A DNA stretch of 64,000 nucleotides from Streptomyces sp. NBC_00344 (lineage in GTDB: Bacteria; Actinomycetota; Actinomycetes; Streptomycetales; Streptomycetaceae). Below the pieces are notes generated by a model that searched no databases, was not told the origin of the DNA, and saw only the letters and a program-made list of their open reading frames with translations. Below, one piece after another: positions 8,153 through 17,302 of the stretch. The stretch spans positions 4,485,501 through 4,549,500 of the forward strand of contig NZ_CP107996.1 of the NCBI RefSeq assembly GCF_036088315.1. The letters are read 5' to 3'. A program made the position numbers and the translations under genes. Position 1 is the stretch's first letter. Each line of letters begins with the position of its first letter.

Positions 8153-8181
8153 ATATTGGGGTGGCGGGCGATAGTTTGCAA
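8153..8181 (-). promoter_or_regulatory. Predicted promoter for the small gene-glmS operon (leaderless)
   Basis: On the minus strand TTGCAA (8181-8176) is followed after exactly 17 bases by CAATAT (8158-8153). The expected start site, about seven bases on, is the G of the GTG codon at 8146, which explains why that gene lacks a ribosome-binding site. Confidence 0.45.
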
Positions 8182-8187
8182 GATTTC

Positions 8188-8203
8188 TGCCCGATATCGG
8201 GCA
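8188..8203. promoter_or_regulatory. 16-bp perfect palindrome upstream of the glmS operon
   Basis: TGCCCGATATCGGGCA is a perfect palindrome. It ends six bases upstream of the predicted -35 box and lies 10 bases past the stop of the 34-codon ORF. It could be an activator or repressor site. It does not match the DasR, AdpA or iron-box consensus. Confidence 0.45.
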
Positions 8204-8213
8204 CGTGATGGCG

Positions 8214-8318
8214 TTAGAGCCACTTCGGGATCGCTTGTTTGGCTGATTTGAACTCTTCGGCGTCGAGAATGCCCGACTGATACACCCACCGAGACCCGCA
8301 GCCGGAGCAGCGCCCCAT
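8214..8318 (-). CDS. Candidate 34-residue zinc-ribbon/SHOCT-like microprotein
   Basis: ATG 8318 to TAA 8214 encodes 34 residues. It begins 'MGRCSGCGSRWVYQSGILDA', with CxxC at residues 4-7, the knuckle of a half zinc ribbon, and ends 'EEFKSAKQAIPKWL'. The 'GILDAEEFKSAKQ' stretch is close to the SHOCT pattern (short helix, G-hydrophobic-hydrophobic, D/T-EEFxxxK). The frame stays open upstream, but no ATG, GTG or TTG gives a longer start there. About three quarters of codons end in G or C, less extreme than its neighbours. The ribosome site is weak. It could be a genuine microprotein or the remnant of a longer one. Expression is untested. Confidence 0.45.
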   Translation of the reverse strand: MGRCSGCGSRWVYQSGILDAEEFKSAKQAIPKWL

Positions 8319-8558
8319 CGCGATCGTCCGCCGCCGATCCGCCCCGATCCGCCCCGATCCGCCGCCGGATCCGTGGACGCCCGGGCGACAGGGTCTCCGG
8401 TCCCCTCCGGTCGGCAGTGGCGCGCAGGGGAGCCGGATTCCCGCCCCCGGCCACCAGGAGTGGTCTATACCTTGACCGCACCTGGGGCGTCAGGTACGCA
8501 TGGGACCAGTTCGTTGCCCAGCACCACAGTGGTGAGACCCCTCGAAGGGAATCCGCTT
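8319..8558. other. Region between microprotein ORF and hexosaminidase, with 10-bp repeat
   Basis: The 240 bases hold the hexosaminidase promoter and a short tandem repeat of the 10-mer GATCCGCCCC (two and a half copies at 8336-8362, followed by a related GCCGCCGGATCC). A DasR-like element is at 8459-8473. Confidence 0.5.
8459..8473 (+). promoter_or_regulatory. DasR-responsive element (dre) candidate
   Basis: AGTGGTCTATACCTT matches the dre consensus (A-G/C-TGGTCTAGACCA) well, with a perfect TGGTCTA left half and one base changed in the core. It is 85 bases upstream of the secreted hexosaminidase start. DasR, a GntR regulator released by glucosamine-6-phosphate, controls chitin and GlcNAc genes in Streptomyces. 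Confidence 0.6.
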
Positions 8559-10196
8559 GTGAGACTGCCCGGAACAACACTGTCGGCAGGAGTGCCCCGG
8601 CTCCTCGGCACGCTGCTGCTCGTCTGCTCGGCCGGCCTGGCCGGAGCCGGAGCGGCTCCGGCCGCATCTCCCGGCCCGCCGTTCGTCCAGGCCGCTGTCC
8701 GCCCGCTCGGCCAGGTCGTACCCGCGCCCGCCTCGGTGCGCCCGGGTGGCACTCCGTACACCCTCACCAGCAGGACGAGCATCCAGGCGGAGTCCCGAGA
8801 GGCACGACAGGCCGGCATCTACCTGGCGGAGGTGCTCAGGCCGTCGACCGGTTATGCCCTGCCGGTCGGCGAGGGGAGTCGGCGCGGCAACGACTCCATC
8901 CGTCTGCGGCTCGACCCCCGTGCCCACGGACTGGGTGACGAGGGCTACCGGCTGGACAGCTCGCGCCGCGGGGTCACCATCACGGCCCGCAAGGGGGCCG
9001 GGCTCTTCCACGGCGTGCAGACGCTCCGTCAGCTGCTTCCCGCGTCCATCGAGGAGAAGGGCCGGCAGCGGGGCCCCTGGAAGGTCGCGGGCGGCGTCAT
9101 CACCGACGTCCCGCGCTACGCGTACCGCGGTGCGATGCTCGACGTCTCACGGCACTTCTTCACCGTCGGGCAGGTCGAGCGGTACATCGACGAGCTGGCG
9201 CTCTACAAGATCAATGAACTGCACCTGCATCTCAGCGACGATCAGGGCTGGCGCATCGCCATCGACTCCTGGCCGCGGCTGGCCGCCTACGGAGGCTCGA
9301 CCGAGGTCGGCGGCGGCAGCGGTGGCCACTACAGCAAGGCCGACTACCGGAAGATCGTCCGCTACGCGGCGGCACGTCATCTGGAGGTCGTCCCCGAGAT
9401 CGATCTCCCCTCGCACACCAATGCGGCCCTGGCCTCGTACGCCGAGCTGAACTGCGACGGGGTCGCGCCCCCGCTCTACACCGGCACCGATGTGGGCTTC
9501 AGCTCGCTGTGTGTCCCCAAGGCGGTGACCTACGACTTCGTGGACGACGTGGTGCGGGAACTGGCCGCGATGACCCCTGGCCGCTATCTCCACATCGGCG
9601 GTGACGAGGCCCACTCGACGAGCCAGCAGGACTACGCCGCCTTCATGGCAAAGGCGCAGGCCGTTGTCGGCAGGTACGGCAAGACGGTGGTCGGCTGGCA
9701 CCAGCTGACCGCCGCGGACCCGGTGAAGGGCGCGGTGGCGCAGTACTGGGGTTACGACGGCACCGGCGCCGCCGAGCGGACCCAGGTGGCGAACGCGGCG
9801 AAGGCGGGCACCCGGCTGATCCTCTCTCCCGCGGACCGCGCCTATCTGGACATGAAGTACACGGAGAGCACACCGCTCGGGCAGGACTGGGCGGGGCTGG
9901 TCGAGGTGCGGCGCTCCTACGACTGGAATCCCGGCAGCTATCTGGAAGGCGCCCCCGCCGCATCGGTCCTCGGTGTCGAAGCGCCGATCTGGACGGAGAC
10001 ACTGACCGACAACGAGGACATCGACATCATGGCGTTCCCCCGGCTGCCCGGTATCGCGGAGCTCGGCTGGTCGCCGGCCGCCACCCATGACTGGGACACC
10101 TACCGGATCCGGCTCGCGGCACAGGCCCCGCGCTGGGACGCACTCGGCATGCACTACTACCGGTCCCCGCAGGTGCCCTGGCCGGCGGCCGGTTAG
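8559..10196 (+). CDS. Secreted beta-N-acetylhexosaminidase (GH20)
   Basis: The 545-residue enzyme removes terminal N-acetylhexosamine from chitin oligomers and related glycans. Start GTG 8559 has GAAGGGA nine bases upstream. A signal peptide with basic N-terminus and hydrophobic core spans about residues 1-35, ending near 'AAPAASPG'. A GH20b-like domain follows, then the TIM barrel from 'YRGAMLDVSRHFF' (about residue 190). The catalytic pair is Asp349-Glu350 in 'HIGGDEAH', with substrate assistance by the acetamido group. Later 'WTETL' contributes to the active site. A DasR-like site precedes it. It ends 60 bases from convergent desD, with a strong shared terminator. Confidence 0.93.
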   Translation: MRLPGTTLSAGVPRLLGTLLLVCSAGLAGAGAAPAASPGPPFVQAAVRPLGQVVPAPASVRPGGTPYTLTSRTSIQAESREARQAGIYLAEVLRPSTGYALPVGEGSRRGNDSIRLRLDPRAHGLGDEGYRLDSSRRGVTITARKGAGLFHGVQTLRQLLPASIEEKGRQRGPWKVAGGVITDVPRYAYRGAMLDVSRHFFTVGQVERYIDELALYKINELHLHLSDDQGWRIAIDSWPRLAAYGGSTEVGGGSGGHYSKADYRKIVRYAAARHLEVVPEIDLPSHTNAALASYAELNCDGVAPPLYTGTDVGFSSLCVPKAVTYDFVDDVVRELAAMTPGRYLHIGGDEAHSTSQQDYAAFMAKAQAVVGRYGKTVVGWHQLTAADPVKGAVAQYWGYDGTGAAERTQVANAAKAGTRLILSPADRAYLDMKYTESTPLGQDWAGLVEVRRSYDWNPGSYLEGAPAASVLGVEAPIWTETLTDNEDIDIMAFPRLPGIAELGWSPAATHDWDTYRIRLAAQAPRWDALGMHYYRSPQVPWPAAG

Positions 10197-10199
10197 CGC

Positions 10200-10251
10200 C
10201 CGGTGACCCCGGTGCCCGGAGGGACCGTTCTCCGGGCACCGGGGTCACCGG
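10200..10251. terminator. Perfect 22-bp stem terminator between hexosaminidase and desD
   Basis: Arms of 22 bp with no mismatch (10200-10221 and 10230-10251, left arm begins CCGGTGACCCCGGTGCC) enclose an 8-base loop. It lies between two convergent genes and should stop both. Confidence 0.85.
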
Positions 10252-10256
10252 CCCGG

Positions 10257-12008
10257 TCAGGCGATCGGATTGCGCAGGGTGCCGACGAGCTGCAGCGCCC
10301 CCGCGGGGTCCTGGAGGTCGACCATCTGCCGGTTGTTCCGGAGCTGGAGACGGTTGAGGCAGGAGAGCTCGAACTCCGGCGCGAAGATGTCGTACTGCCG
10401 GAACTTCTCGGCCAGCTGAGGAACGGACTCCTGGTACTCCCGGACGCAGGTGGCGACCGTCTCCCAGAAGTCCCGCTCGTCGAGCACGCCCTCGGTGGCG
10501 AGCGTCGCGCCGAGGAAGCGGAAGAAGCAGTCGAAGACATCGGTGAAGAGCGACAGCAGCTTCATCCCGTCCGGTACATCGGCCCGGATGCGTTCCACAT
10601 CGGGCGGGAGCACCGCGTCCGGGTCCATCACCGCGATCTCCTCGGCGATGTCCTTGTAGATCGCGCGGCGCACGACCCCGTCCTCGATCACCAGGATCAC
10701 GTTCTCGCCATGGGGCATGTACACGAGGTCGTACGCGTAGAAGCTGTGCAGCAGCGGGGTGAAGTAGGCCTCGAGATAGTGCCGCAGCCAGACCGCAGGT
10801 TCCAGACCGGACTCGGCGATCAGCGCGCCCGCGAAGGAGGCGCCGGTCCGGTCCGTGTGCAGCAGCGATGCCATGGTGGCCGGCCGCTCGCCGGGTTCCA
10901 GTGACGGAACCGGGCTCTCCCGCCACAGCGCGGCGAGCATCTTCAGATAGGGCGAACCCTTGGCGGTCGCCGCCTCGTACTGCCGGTGGTGGTAGCCGAT
11001 GGCTGCTCGTTCGCGGATCACGGTCAGACCGGTGGCCTTCAGGATCGGGTCGCCGTCGATGAGGTGCGCGAGCCAGTCGTTGATGGCAGGCGTCGCCTCC
11101 ATGTACGCAGCCGAGAGCCCGCGCATGAAGCCCATGTTGAGGACCGAGAGCGCGGTCTTGACGTAGTGCTTGGCCGGGGCGCTGGTGTTGAAGAAGGTAC
11201 GGATCGACTGCTGGGCCAGATAGGAGTCGTCGCCGGGCCCCAGCAGAACCAGCCGCTGCTGGGCGACCTCCGCGGCGAAGGTGACGGACAGCTTGTTCTG
11301 CCACTGCCAGGGGTGGACCGGGATCAGGAAGTACGCGTCGAGGTCGAGGCCGAGTCCGGCCATGGTGCCGGCGAACCGCCTCAGTGTTTCCTCACCCAGC
11401 TCGGAGAGGACCAGCGACTCGTAGTCCAGACCGGCCCCCGAGGTGAACGTCGCGCGGTCGCGTCGCGCGGCGAGCCAGATCAGCTGCACCGGGCTCGCGG
11501 CCTCCGGGGCGTACGCGAGGTACTCCTGGGCACTGAATCCCAGGCGGCCGTTGTTGGCGACGAAACAGGGGTGGCCCTCGGTCATCCCGGTCTCGATGTC
11601 CTGGAAGCCGGCCGCGGCCAGTCCGGCCGACGTGACCTGCGGCTTGCCGAGCTTGTATGCGGTGCTCGAGAGGGTGGAGGAGATCTCCTCCAGATAGACC
11701 GGCAGTACCTTCTCGCTCAGGCCCAGCGTGTCACGCAGTTCGATGAAGAAGTCCAGCGCGTCCAGCGCACGGTGTTCACCGTCCCGGTGCCGGGTGATGG
11801 ACTCCGCCGGGATCTGCCAGTGGTCGAGCGCGAACAGCCGGGCACTGAAGCGGTATTCACCCCCGCCGTCGTCGCTGCGCACGGAGTAGGTGTGGTCGCC
11901 GAGCGGCTGCGGGGACAGCAGCCGCTCGTGGGAGAACTCCGCGAGCGCCTTGCGGATGAGCAGGCGGGTGGCCTCGGCCCAGAGTGCGGGGGTCAGGTGC
12001 GCGGTCAT
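10257..12008 (-). CDS. desD: Desferrioxamine siderophore synthetase (NIS, IucA/IucC family)
   Basis: The 583-residue NRPS-independent synthetase uses ATP to oligomerise and macrocyclise N-hydroxy-N-succinylcadaverine units into desferrioxamine E, or acylated forms into B. An IucA/IucC catalytic domain ('GHPCFVANNGRLGFS' near residue 160, 'ILVIPVHPWQW'-like 'FLIPVHPWQWQNKLS') is followed by a C-terminal FhuF-like region. The ATG at 12008 lies in an ATGA overlap with desC, so the two are translationally coupled. It is the last gene of desABCD. Confidence 0.95.
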   Translation of the reverse strand: MTAHLTPALWAEATRLLIRKALAEFSHERLLSPQPLGDHTYSVRSDDGGGEYRFSARLFALDHWQIPAESITRHRDGEHRALDALDFFIELRDTLGLSEKVLPVYLEEISSTLSSTAYKLGKPQVTSAGLAAAGFQDIETGMTEGHPCFVANNGRLGFSAQEYLAYAPEAASPVQLIWLAARRDRATFTSGAGLDYESLVLSELGEETLRRFAGTMAGLGLDLDAYFLIPVHPWQWQNKLSVTFAAEVAQQRLVLLGPGDDSYLAQQSIRTFFNTSAPAKHYVKTALSVLNMGFMRGLSAAYMEATPAINDWLAHLIDGDPILKATGLTVIRERAAIGYHHRQYEAATAKGSPYLKMLAALWRESPVPSLEPGERPATMASLLHTDRTGASFAGALIAESGLEPAVWLRHYLEAYFTPLLHSFYAYDLVYMPHGENVILVIEDGVVRRAIYKDIAEEIAVMDPDAVLPPDVERIRADVPDGMKLLSLFTDVFDCFFRFLGATLATEGVLDERDFWETVATCVREYQESVPQLAEKFRQYDIFAPEFELSCLNRLQLRNNRQMVDLQDPAGALQLVGTLRNPIA

Positions 12009-12583
12009 CGGCCGGTCTCCTCGCTGCTGCGGTCCAGGAACCCCTGGCGGGTGCATATGCTCAGCAGGGCGTTCTTCTCCGGCTTGGCGATCTCACGCAC
12101 GGCTTCGAAACCGACTGCCTTGTTGAGCGCGTGCACTGCTGTGTTGCGGACATCGGGCTCGACCACCACCCGGCGGGTCGCCGGATCGGCGAACAGCTCC
12201 TCCATCACCGCGGTGATCACCGCGCGGGTGAATCCGTGTACCGGGGTATCGGTGGGTGCGACGAGGAAGTGCATCCCCACATCACCGGGTTCGGCTTCGT
12301 ACAGCCCCTTGAGCTCCACCTCCGCCGGGTCGTAGCGCTCCATCAGAAAGGCCGGTGTGCCGTTGTGCAGTCCGATGAAGGCGTCCTGGTGCCGGGACGC
12401 GGCGATCGCCATGTACTCCCGCTCGATGTCCGGCAGGGTGGCGTCCTGCATCAGCCAGAAGGCGGCTTTGGGGTGGGTGACCCAACCGAGCACCAGCTCG
12501 CAGTCGGAAACGGGGCTTCCCCCACCGGCACCGGGGTGCGAGCGCGGGAAGGGGTCGAGCGGACGGATGGTGAGCGGGGTCAT
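12005..12583 (-). CDS. desC: Hydroxycadaverine acyltransferase (GNAT)
   Basis: The 192-residue protein is of the IucB/RimJ type and transfers acetyl or succinyl from CoA to N-hydroxycadaverine. Visible features are '[18 protein letters not shown]' in the N-terminal half and the acetyl-CoA region '[19 protein letters not shown]' near residue 115. The start ATG 12583 overlaps the desB stop by ATGA, and its own stop overlaps desD the same way, so desB-C-D are tightly coupled. Confidence 0.93.
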   Translation of the reverse strand: MTPLTIRPLDPFPRSHPGAGGGSPVSDCELVLGWVTHPKAAFWLMQDATLPDIEREYMAIAASRHQDAFIGLHNGTPAFLMERYDPAEVELKGLYEAEPGDVGMHFLVAPTDTPVHGFTRAVITAVMEELFADPATRRVVVEPDVRNTAVHALNKAVGFEAVREIAKPEKNALLSICTRQGFLDRSSEETGR

Positions 12584-13860
12584 GCGGTGAACTCCTGGAA
12601 AGCGATGGCCTTTTCGACCGGGTAGTACTCCTGTCCGCCGAGCAGTTCGCGGATGATGCACGAATTGCGGTAGGCGGCCATCCCGAGGTCGGGTGCGACG
12701 AAGCCATGGGTGTGCAGCTCGGCGTTCTGGACGTAGATGGTCCGGTCGGCGTCGATGCTGTAGTTGCGGTGGACGTCGAAGCGCCCCTGCTCGTCCCAGC
12801 GGATCCGGTCGTGCAGCGGCGCCAGGAACTCCGGCACCCGGTACTTGTAACCGGTGGCCATGACCAGCCCCTGGGTGGCGAGCGAGAAGTCCTTCTGCTG
12901 CTCCTCCTGGCGCAGCCCGAGGGTGTAGGTGCCGTGGTCGTAACCCGCCGTCTCCAGGCTGGTGTTGGTCAGCAGCCTGGTCGGGACGGGCCCGCGCCGG
13001 TTCTTGGCGTACAGCAGGTCGAAGATGGCGTCGATCAGTTCCGAGTTGATGCCCTTGTAGAGGTTCTTCTGCGACACATTGAGCCGGTCGCGTGTCCCGG
13101 AAGGGAGAGCGTGGAAGTAGTCGACGTACTCCGGTGAGGTCATCTCCAGCGTGAGCTTGGTGTACTCCAGCGGGAAGAACCGGGGCGAGCGGGTGACCCA
13201 GTTCAGCGCGTAACCGTGGGTGTCCATGTCCTGGAGCAGGTCGTAGTAGATCTCCGCGGCACTCTGCCCGCTGCCGACCACGGTGACCGACTCCTTGGCC
13301 TGGAGCGACTTCTTGGCCTCCAGATAACGGGAGTTGTGTATCAGGTCGCCGCCGATGCCCTGGCAGGCCTCCGGGATGTACGCGGGGGTGCCCGTCCCGA
13401 GGACGAGTCTGCGTCCCCGGTGGACGGCGCCGTCGGCGGTCCGGACGGCGTACACCTCGTCCTGCTCCTCGTACACCACCTCGGTCACCGTCTCGCCGAA
13501 ACGGATCGAGGGGATCTTCGCGGCGGCCCAGCGGCAGTAGTCGTTGAACTCCTCGCGCAGTGGATAGAAGCTCTCGCGGATGTAGAAGGAGTAGAGCCTC
13601 CCCGACTCCTTGAGGTAGTTGAGGAAGGAGTAGGGCGATGTGGGATCGGCCAGGGTGACCAGGTCGGAGAGGAAGGGCGTCTGGAGGGTGGAGCCCTCCA
13701 GGAACATCCCGCTGTGCCAGTCGAAGTCCGGCTTCGATTCGAGGAAGAGTCCGTTGAGCTCCTCCACCGGTTCGGTCAGACAGGCGAGCCCCAGGTTGAA
13801 GGGGCCCAGTCCGACGGCGATGAAGTCGTGGATCTGCCGGGGCCCGGATTCAGGAGGCAT
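12580..13860 (-). CDS. desB: Cadaverine N-monooxygenase (flavin-dependent)
   Basis: The 426-residue IucD/PvdA/SidA-type enzyme hydroxylates cadaverine with FAD, NADPH and oxygen. The FAD Rossmann motif '[10 protein letters not shown]' is at residues 17-26, and the NADPH motif '[15 protein letters not shown]' at 194-208. A third '[15 protein letters not shown]' block is near residue 330. The start ATG 13860, with GGAGG-like sequence inside the desA 3' end, overlaps desA by 11 bases. It shares the iron-regulated desA transcript. Confidence 0.95.
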   Translation of the reverse strand: MPPESGPRQIHDFIAVGLGPFNLGLACLTEPVEELNGLFLESKPDFDWHSGMFLEGSTLQTPFLSDLVTLADPTSPYSFLNYLKESGRLYSFYIRESFYPLREEFNDYCRWAAAKIPSIRFGETVTEVVYEEQDEVYAVRTADGAVHRGRRLVLGTGTPAYIPEACQGIGGDLIHNSRYLEAKKSLQAKESVTVVGSGQSAAEIYYDLLQDMDTHGYALNWVTRSPRFFPLEYTKLTLEMTSPEYVDYFHALPSGTRDRLNVSQKNLYKGINSELIDAIFDLLYAKNRRGPVPTRLLTNTSLETAGYDHGTYTLGLRQEEQQKDFSLATQGLVMATGYKYRVPEFLAPLHDRIRWDEQGRFDVHRNYSIDADRTIYVQNAELHTHGFVAPDLGMAAYRNSCIIRELLGGQEYYPVEKAIAFQEFTA

Positions 13861-15289
13861 GGACAAGGGTCTCTCCCAGGTACTGGCCGGCGTGCTCGGC
13901 GAGGAGTTCGAGGACGGCAGCGATATCGGCGACGGTGGTCTGCGGATTGAGCAGGGTGAACTTGAGATAGGCGCGCCCGCCCACAGTGGTGCCCGCGACG
14001 ACCGCGTCCCCGGAGGCGAACAGCGCCTTGCGGGCGTACTGGTTGGCACGGTCGATCAGGGCGGGGCTGGTGACGTTCTCCGGGATGAAGCGGAAGACCA
14101 GGGTGGAGAGCTGGGGGCGGACGGCCACGTCGAAGCGGGGATCGGCGGCGATGAGCTGCCAGCCCTCCTCGGCGAGGTCCACCACCTCGTCGAAGAGCCG
14201 GCCCACCCCTTCGGCGCCCATCACTCGCAGCGTCATCCACAGCTTGAGTGCGTCGAAACGCCGCGTGGTCTGCAGGGACTTGTCCACCTGGTTGGGGATG
14301 CGGGCCTCGGCGGCGGCGCGCGGGTTGAGGTAGTCGGCGTGGTAGGTCGCATGGCGCAGGGTCGCCGCGTCGCGTACCACGAGTGCGCTGGAACTCACCG
14401 GCTGGAAGAAGGACTTGTGGTAATCCACCGTGACGGAGTCGGCGTGCTCGATGCCGTCCAGCCGGGATCGGCGCTGCGAGACGAGCAGCCCGCACCCGTA
14501 GGCCGCGTCGACGTGCATCCAGGCGCCGTACTGGGCGCAGAGCTCGGCGATCCCGGGCAGCGGGTCGATGGAGCCGAAGTCGGTGGTCCCGGCGGTGGCG
14601 ACGACGGCCATGGGCACACCACCCTCGGCGCGGCACCGCTCGAGCTCCCTGGCGAGGGCGACCGTCCGCATCCGCTTGTCCTGGTCGCAGGGGATGGAGA
14701 CGACGGCCTCCGGCCGCAGCCCGAGCAGTTTCGCGGACTTCTGGACGCTGAAGTGGCTGCACTCGGAGGTGAAGACCCGCAGCGTCGCGGGGTCCGCGGC
14801 CTTGGCCTCCTCGCGGGCCAGCAGCAGGGCCTGGAGGTTGGACTGCGAACCACCGCTGGTGAAGACCCCGTCGGCGGCAGGTCCGAAGCCGATCCGTCCG
14901 GCGGTCCAGTCGACCAGCCGGCGTTCGATCAGCGTGCCGCCCGCGCTCTGGTCCCAGGTGTCGAGGGAGGAGTTGACGGCGGAGAGCACCGCCTCAGCCG
15001 TCACGGCCGGGATGACGACCGGGCAGTTGAGGTGGGCGAGGTAGCGGGGGTGGTGGAAGTAGACCGCGTCGCGCAGATAGACCGTCTCCAGCTCGTCCAG
15101 CGCGGCTCCGGCGTCGCCGAGGGGCTTGTCCAGATCGATGGCGTCCACGGCAGGGGAGAGCTCGTCGGGGGTGATGCCGGTGAAGGGGCTCTTGGTGGAG
15201 GCGATGTGGGCCGCCACCCGCTCGACGGCTGCGGTGGCGGTGCGGCGGTACTGCTCCGCTGTCGTGTCATTGAGCAGGTGTGAGCGCAT
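13850..15289 (-). CDS. desA: Lysine decarboxylase (PLP group II)
   Basis: The 479-residue enzyme makes cadaverine from lysine, the first step of desferrioxamine synthesis. PLP-binding features are Lys292 in 'DYHKSFF', Asp261 in 'HVDAAYG' and His179 in 'SECSHFS'; 'TSGGSQSN' (144-151) binds the cofactor phosphate. The length fits the group II decarboxylases. The ATG 15289 has GGAGG at 7 bases. Its promoter and iron box are at 15349-15389. Confidence 0.95.
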   Translation of the reverse strand: MRSHLLNDTTAEQYRRTATAAVERVAAHIASTKSPFTGITPDELSPAVDAIDLDKPLGDAGAALDELETVYLRDAVYFHHPRYLAHLNCPVVIPAVTAEAVLSAVNSSLDTWDQSAGGTLIERRLVDWTAGRIGFGPAADGVFTSGGSQSNLQALLLAREEAKAADPATLRVFTSECSHFSVQKSAKLLGLRPEAVVSIPCDQDKRMRTVALARELERCRAEGGVPMAVVATAGTTDFGSIDPLPGIAELCAQYGAWMHVDAAYGCGLLVSQRRSRLDGIEHADSVTVDYHKSFFQPVSSSALVVRDAATLRHATYHADYLNPRAAAEARIPNQVDKSLQTTRRFDALKLWMTLRVMGAEGVGRLFDEVVDLAEEGWQLIAADPRFDVAVRPQLSTLVFRFIPENVTSPALIDRANQYARKALFASGDAVVAGTTVGGRAYLKFTLLNPQTTVADIAAVLELLAEHAGQYLGETLVHAS

Positions 15290-15348
15290 GGACGGTCCTC
15301 CGGTGAGGAAGAGAGGGGTGGCGGGGGGTGGGGCGGCGAGCCAGTTGC

Positions 15349-15367
15349 TTAGGTAAGGCTAACCTAA
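15349..15367 (-). promoter_or_regulatory. Iron box upstream of desA (DmdR1-type operator)
   Basis: The 19-bp element TTAGGTAAGGCTAACCTAA is a near-perfect inverted repeat and differs from the published iron box (TTAGGTTAGGCTCACCTAA) at two positions. It overlaps the predicted -10 hexamer. DmdR1, a DtxR-type Fe2+-dependent repressor, is expected to bind when iron is plentiful. Confidence 0.9.
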
Positions 15368-15389
15368 CTTACTCGTGAGGAGGGTGCAA
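15361..15389 (-). promoter_or_regulatory. Predicted promoter of desABCD
   Basis: On the minus strand TTGCAC (15389-15384), 17-base spacer, TAGGTT (15366-15361). The -10 lies within the iron box, which explains repression by occlusion. The start site would be about 65 bases upstream of the desA ATG. Confidence 0.6.
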
Positions 15390-15423
15390 CGAGCCTCAAC
15401 GCCCCTGCCGGGACGGGGAGATG

Positions 15424-16269
15424 TCAGGCGGCCGTCTCCCGCAACTGCTCCTCGCTGAGCCCGTGCCGCCAGTACCCGACGAACGTGACATGGCGGCGGT
15501 CGAGCCCCCGTTCGTGGACCAGGTGGCGGCGCAGTTCCCGCACGCCACCCGCCTCGCCCGCGATCCACGCGTACGGCGAGGCTCCCGGCAGCGCGGCCGC
15601 GCGTACCGCGTCGACGGCCCGCGGCGCGCCCTCGGCCCGGACCAGCCAGGTGATACGGGCATCCGCCTCGGTGAACAGCGGTTGCCGGTCCAGGCTGTGC
15701 CGGACATCGAGCCAGACATGCGCCCTGGTCCCGGCGGGCAGCCACTCCAGGGTGGCCGCCGCGGCGGGCAGGGCCGTCTCGTCGGCGCAGATCAGCACGG
15801 AGTCGGTGCCGGTGGGCGGCTGGAAACGGACGGCCTTGTTCCGGGCGACAGCGGGACCGAGCGCGGTCACCTGTTGGCCCGGCGTGGCCTGCCGGGCCCA
15901 GCGTCCTGCCGGGCCGCCGTGCCCGGGCCTGCCGGCCCCCTCGCCGAGGTCGTCGTGCAGGGCGAAGTCGATGTCGATCTCGTCCGGATCGCGGCGCTGC
16001 CCGCGCACGGTGTAGGAGCGCATGACGGCACGCACGCTCTCGGGCAGCGCCCGCCACTCGGTGAACCAGTCGTCGCCGGCCGGCAGTACAGGCCGCTGCT
16101 GCCCGGGGTGCGGCAGGAAGAGCGACAGGCTCTGGTCCCGCCCTCCGGCGGCGAAGTCCCTGAGGTCCTCGCCGCCGAAGGTGATGCGGACCATCGACGG
16201 GCCGAGCCGCCGCGTCCGTACGACGTGCAGACCGAAGAAGCGGAACGGGGCGGTGGCAACCGTCGTCAT
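15424..16269 (-). CDS. desF: Siderophore-interacting protein / ferric-siderophore reductase (ViuB family)
   Basis: The 281-residue flavin-type protein of the ViuB/SIP family probably releases iron from imported ferrioxamine by reduction. The FAD-binding beta barrel begins 'FFGLHVVRTRRLGPSMVRIT', with the 'RSYTVRG' motif near residue 85. The NAD-binding half holds 'VLICADETALPAAAATLEWL' near 170 and 'YAWIAGEAGGVRELRRHL' near 235. It starts four bases after the desE stop, so desE-desF form an operon, and it reads on toward the desA promoter. The gene symbol follows the location, not biochemical proof. Confidence 0.85.
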   Translation of the reverse strand: MTTVATAPFRFFGLHVVRTRRLGPSMVRITFGGEDLRDFAAGGRDQSLSLFLPHPGQQRPVLPAGDDWFTEWRALPESVRAVMRSYTVRGQRRDPDEIDIDFALHDDLGEGAGRPGHGGPAGRWARQATPGQQVTALGPAVARNKAVRFQPPTGTDSVLICADETALPAAAATLEWLPAGTRAHVWLDVRHSLDRQPLFTEADARITWLVRAEGAPRAVDAVRAAALPGASPYAWIAGEAGGVRELRRHLVHERGLDRRHVTFVGYWRHGLSEEQLRETAA

Positions 16270-16273
16270 GGGG

Positions 16274-17302
16274 TCAGCCGACCTTCTTGGCGTTCTCGAT
16301 CGCCTGGGCCAGGGCGTCCAGGGCCGGGGCGCACTTGTCGTAGGAGAAGATCGGGTCGGTCGTCGAGCGCGGGATGACCTGGCCTGCCTTGACCGCGGGC
16401 AGCTCGCGCCAGGTCGGCTTGGACTTCAGGGCCGCCGGCTGAAGCGCCGATGTGCGGTTGTCCATCATGATGATGTCGGCCGGGTACTTGTCGGCGTTCT
16501 CCCAGCTCAGGGACTCGAACCAGCCCTGCTTGTCCACCTTGCCGGGAACGACGATGTTGACGCCGAGCTCCTTGAAGTACCGCAGGTCGGCGGACGGTTC
16601 GGGCGTCGAGACGTACAGCAGGTCGGCGCTCGCCGAGCCGATCAGGACCCGGATCTTCGGGTTGGCCTTGGCGGCGGCGCGCAGCCGGGCGGCGGCCTTC
16701 TCGAAGCGCGTCTTGGCATCGGTGACCTTCTTCGCCTTCAGGTCGGCGCCCAGCGAGGCGGCCAGTTCCGCGTGGCGCTGGAGCACGGCCGGCATAGAGG
16801 TCCGCGCCACCATCAGCGCGGTGCTCGGGGCGAGCTTGAGGATCTTGTCCTTGGACTCGTCCGGCACGTACCAGAGCGCGCCCTTGTCGTACATACCGGT
16901 GATCAGCAGCTCGGGGGAGAGGGCCGCGTACTTCTCGACATTGAACTCACCCCAGACGTTGCCCAGGATCTCGACCTTGCTGATGTCGAGGTCCCCCGCC
17001 TGAACATCGGCCTTGCCGTCCTTGGTCCTGGTCGGGCCGAAGACTCCGACGACCTCGACGCCGTAGTCGTGGAGGGCCGCCGCGGTGCCGGTGAAGGCGA
17101 CGATCTTCCGGGGGGTCGAACCGGCCTTGGCGACCGTCCCGCGGTCGTCCTTGAACGACCACGGCCCGGAGTCCGACTCCGCCGGGCCAGAGCTCTTCGA
17201 GTCGCTGTTTCCACAGGCGCTGAGGGCGGCACCGACGCCGATGGCGCCGCCTGCGGCGAGTATGGTGCGACGGGAGAGGCGGGACGCTCGGGCATTGGGC
17301 AT
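16274..17302 (-). CDS. desE: Ferrioxamine-binding lipoprotein of the ABC importer
   Basis: The protein of about 342 residues captures ferric desferrioxamine at the cell surface. The N-terminus has a twin-arginine motif ('SRRTIL', residues 10-15) and a lipobox with lipidated Cys30 ('LSAC'), so it is a Tat-exported lipoprotein. The mature part has the FepB/BtuF fold ('RKIVAFTGTAAALHDYG', 'YAALSPELLITGMY', 'VIPRSTTDPIFSYDKC'). I choose ATG 17302 because it puts a 50-base leader behind the promoter; ATG 17347 would add 15 residues and give a nearly leaderless message. Confidence 0.9.
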   Translation of the reverse strand: MPNARASRLSRRTILAAGGAIGVGAALSACGNSDSKSSGPAESDSGPWSFKDDRGTVAKAGSTPRKIVAFTGTAAALHDYGVEVVGVFGPTRTKDGKADVQAGDLDISKVEILGNVWGEFNVEKYAALSPELLITGMYDKGALWYVPDESKDKILKLAPSTALMVARTSMPAVLQRHAELAASLGADLKAKKVTDAKTRFEKAAARLRAAAKANPKIRVLIGSASADLLYVSTPEPSADLRYFKELGVNIVVPGKVDKQGWFESLSWENADKYPADIIMMDNRTSALQPAALKSKPTWRELPAVKAGQVIPRSTTDPIFSYDKCAPALDALAQAIENAKKVG

